The notes under the pieces: generated by a model
Database searches by the model: none
The model's input: the letters and a program-made list of their open reading frames with translations, nothing else
Told to the model about the DNA's origin: nothing
Made by a program: the position numbers and the translations under genes
Shown: piece by piece, positions 5,732 through 6,125 of the stretch
How the letters are laid out: each line of letters opens with the position of its first letter
Numbering within the stretch: position 1 is the first letter of the stretch
Assembly (NCBI GenBank): GCA_902802975.1
Contig: CADCOF010000278.1
Location: forward strand, 1 to 6,125
DNA from: an uncultured Ruminococcus sp.
GTDB lineage: Bacteria > Bacillota > Clostridia > Oscillospirales > Acutalibacteraceae
Direction of reading: 5' to 3'
Length of the DNA stretch: 6,125 nt

Positions 5732-5753
5732 CATAAGTTGGAAACTATAAATT

Positions 5754-5865
5754 CAGACTGTGCCAAAACGAAAATTACCGCAGTATAACCCCTCCGTCAC
5801 GTCTGCTTTCGCAGCCGCCGTAAGGCGGTGGAGGGGTTTATGCTCAGAACTTTTGGCACAGTCTG
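5754..5865. repeat. MITE-like palindromic element with 15-bp terminal inverted repeats
   Basis: CAGACTGTGCCAAAA (5754-5768) and TTTTGGCACAGTCTG (5851-5865) are perfect inverted copies, extended by one more pair (T5753/A5866). Nested inside, AACCCCTCC (5787-5795) pairs with GGAGGGGTT (5830-5838), enclosing two small hairpins: CTGC-TTTC-GCAG (5803-5814) and CCGCC-GTAA-GGCGG (5815-5828). The whole can fold as a branched structure. It starts 22 bases after the metY stop and may serve as its terminator or 3'-end stabiliser. The ends look like transposon termini, and no transposase is present. ATTCAGA occurs at both sides (5751-5757 and 5869-5875), but not immediately flanking, so a target duplication is unclear. 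Confidence 0.7.
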
Positions 5866-5946
5866 ACTATTCAGAATACAAAAGTTCTCTATCGAACGAA
5901 TTCCATTTCTCTATTTTAGTTTAAAGTCGTCACCATCACCCAAAAC

Positions 5947-5970
5947 CCCCTCTTCCTCAAGGAAGAGGGG
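5947..5970 (-). terminator. perfect GC-rich hairpin, terminator-like on the minus strand
   Basis: CCCCTCTTCC (5947-5956) pairs with GGAAGAGGGG (5961-5970) around a four-base loop. On the minus strand it is followed by GTTTTGGG, a short U-tract, so it could end leftward transcription. On the plus strand it is followed by TCGCC, which is not terminator-like. It could equally be a repeated palindrome without this role. Confidence 0.5.
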
Positions 5971-6000
5971 TCGCCATGCGGCGACGGGCAAGTTCCGTCG
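5971..6000. repeat. two overlapping, mutually exclusive hairpins
   Basis: TCGCC (5971-5975) pairs with GGCGA (5980-5984), and CGACGG (5982-5987) pairs with CCGTCG (5995-6000). The two stems share bases 5982-5984, so they compete. They directly abut the 5947-5970 stem. Confidence 0.55.
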
Positions 6001-6044
6001 AACTATATCGTAAACAATAATCTTCGCCGCGTTCAACATTTTTT

Positions 6045-6117
6045 CTTCCCTCAACCAATCGGGCGGTTAGTTGCCGCGAGGAAGTAAATTTTCGATATTG
6101 CCAACATGTTGATATCG
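6045..6117. repeat. two further inverted repeats near the window end
   Basis: CTTCC (6045-6049) pairs with GGAAG (6080-6084), with AACC/GGTT (6053-6056 and 6065-6068) nested inside. CGATAT (6093-6098) pairs with ATATCG (6112-6117), enclosing the 10-bp palindrome CAACATGTTG (6102-6111). These continue the chain of hairpins from 5947. They may belong to one larger element running past the window edge. Confidence 0.45.
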
Positions 6118-6125
6118 TATCTCAA

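Larger units (their letters stand above)
5866..6125. other. non-coding right end rich in hairpins
   Basis: No coding sequence is supported on either strand over the last 260 bases. The first part (5866-5940) shows nothing recognisable. From 5947 on, inverted repeats follow one another almost without a break (see separate entries), which suggests a repeat family or a structured RNA. Confidence 0.6.

Noticed and set aside
226..5784. Shared 10-mer TTACCGCAGT (minus strand 237-228 region and plus strand 5775-5784) hinting that the left end and the MITE-like element are related
   Set aside because: The match is only 10 bases, with loosely similar TGCCAAAAC nearby in a different arrangement; this is within chance for the window.
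5740..6125. CRISPR array suggested by clustered palindromes
   Set aside because: The repeats are different inverted repeats, not a regularly spaced direct repeat with unique spacers, and no cas gene is present.

Overview
This window looks like chromosomal DNA from a low-to-moderate GC Clostridia-type Firmicute. A gut Ruminococcaceae/Oscillospiraceae relative is my best guess. The reasons are AT-rich intergenic DNA, strong AGGAGG-type ribosome binding sites, sigma-A-like promoters, a KtrB/KtrA potassium system, and an ECF sigma factor paired with a zf-HC2 anti-sigma protein. The taxon is inferred from style, not from a marker gene.

Layout, left to right. Positions 1-265 hold the possible last codons of a rightward gene, a strong hairpin terminator, and on the minus strand a 33-codon piece that reads like the C-terminal tail of a TnpB (IS200/IS605-type) protein. 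A near-consensus promoter sits exactly where that homology begins. Positions 266-2285 hold a leftward two-gene operon, ktrB (K+ channel subunit) followed by ktrA (RCK gating subunit). Positions 2286-2704 are a divergent control region with heptamer repeats, two face-to-face extended -10 elements forming an imperfect palindrome, and an AT-rich hairpin. Positions 2705-4071 hold a rightward, translationally coupled ECF sigma factor and three-pass membrane anti-sigma factor. Positions 4072-4426 hold another heptamer array, the inverted partner of a 17-bp element from the divergent region, a perfect sigma-A promoter, and a leader with a Met-rich 16-codon upstream ORF. Positions 4427-5731 hold metY (O-acetylhomoserine sulfhydrylase). 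Positions 5732-6125 are non-coding and packed with inverted repeats: a MITE-like 112-bp element, then a run of four or five hairpins ending in a terminator-like stem on the minus strand.

The three functional units are separate: K+ uptake, envelope or stress signalling through a membrane anti-sigma, and sulfur assimilation to homocysteine/methionine. The protein-coding genes are ordinary. The more interesting material is intergenic: a possible TnpB/omega-RNA remnant under its own promoter, the symmetric divergent promoter with a repeat shared with the far end of the sigma operon, the leader peptide ahead of metY, and the hairpin-rich right end.
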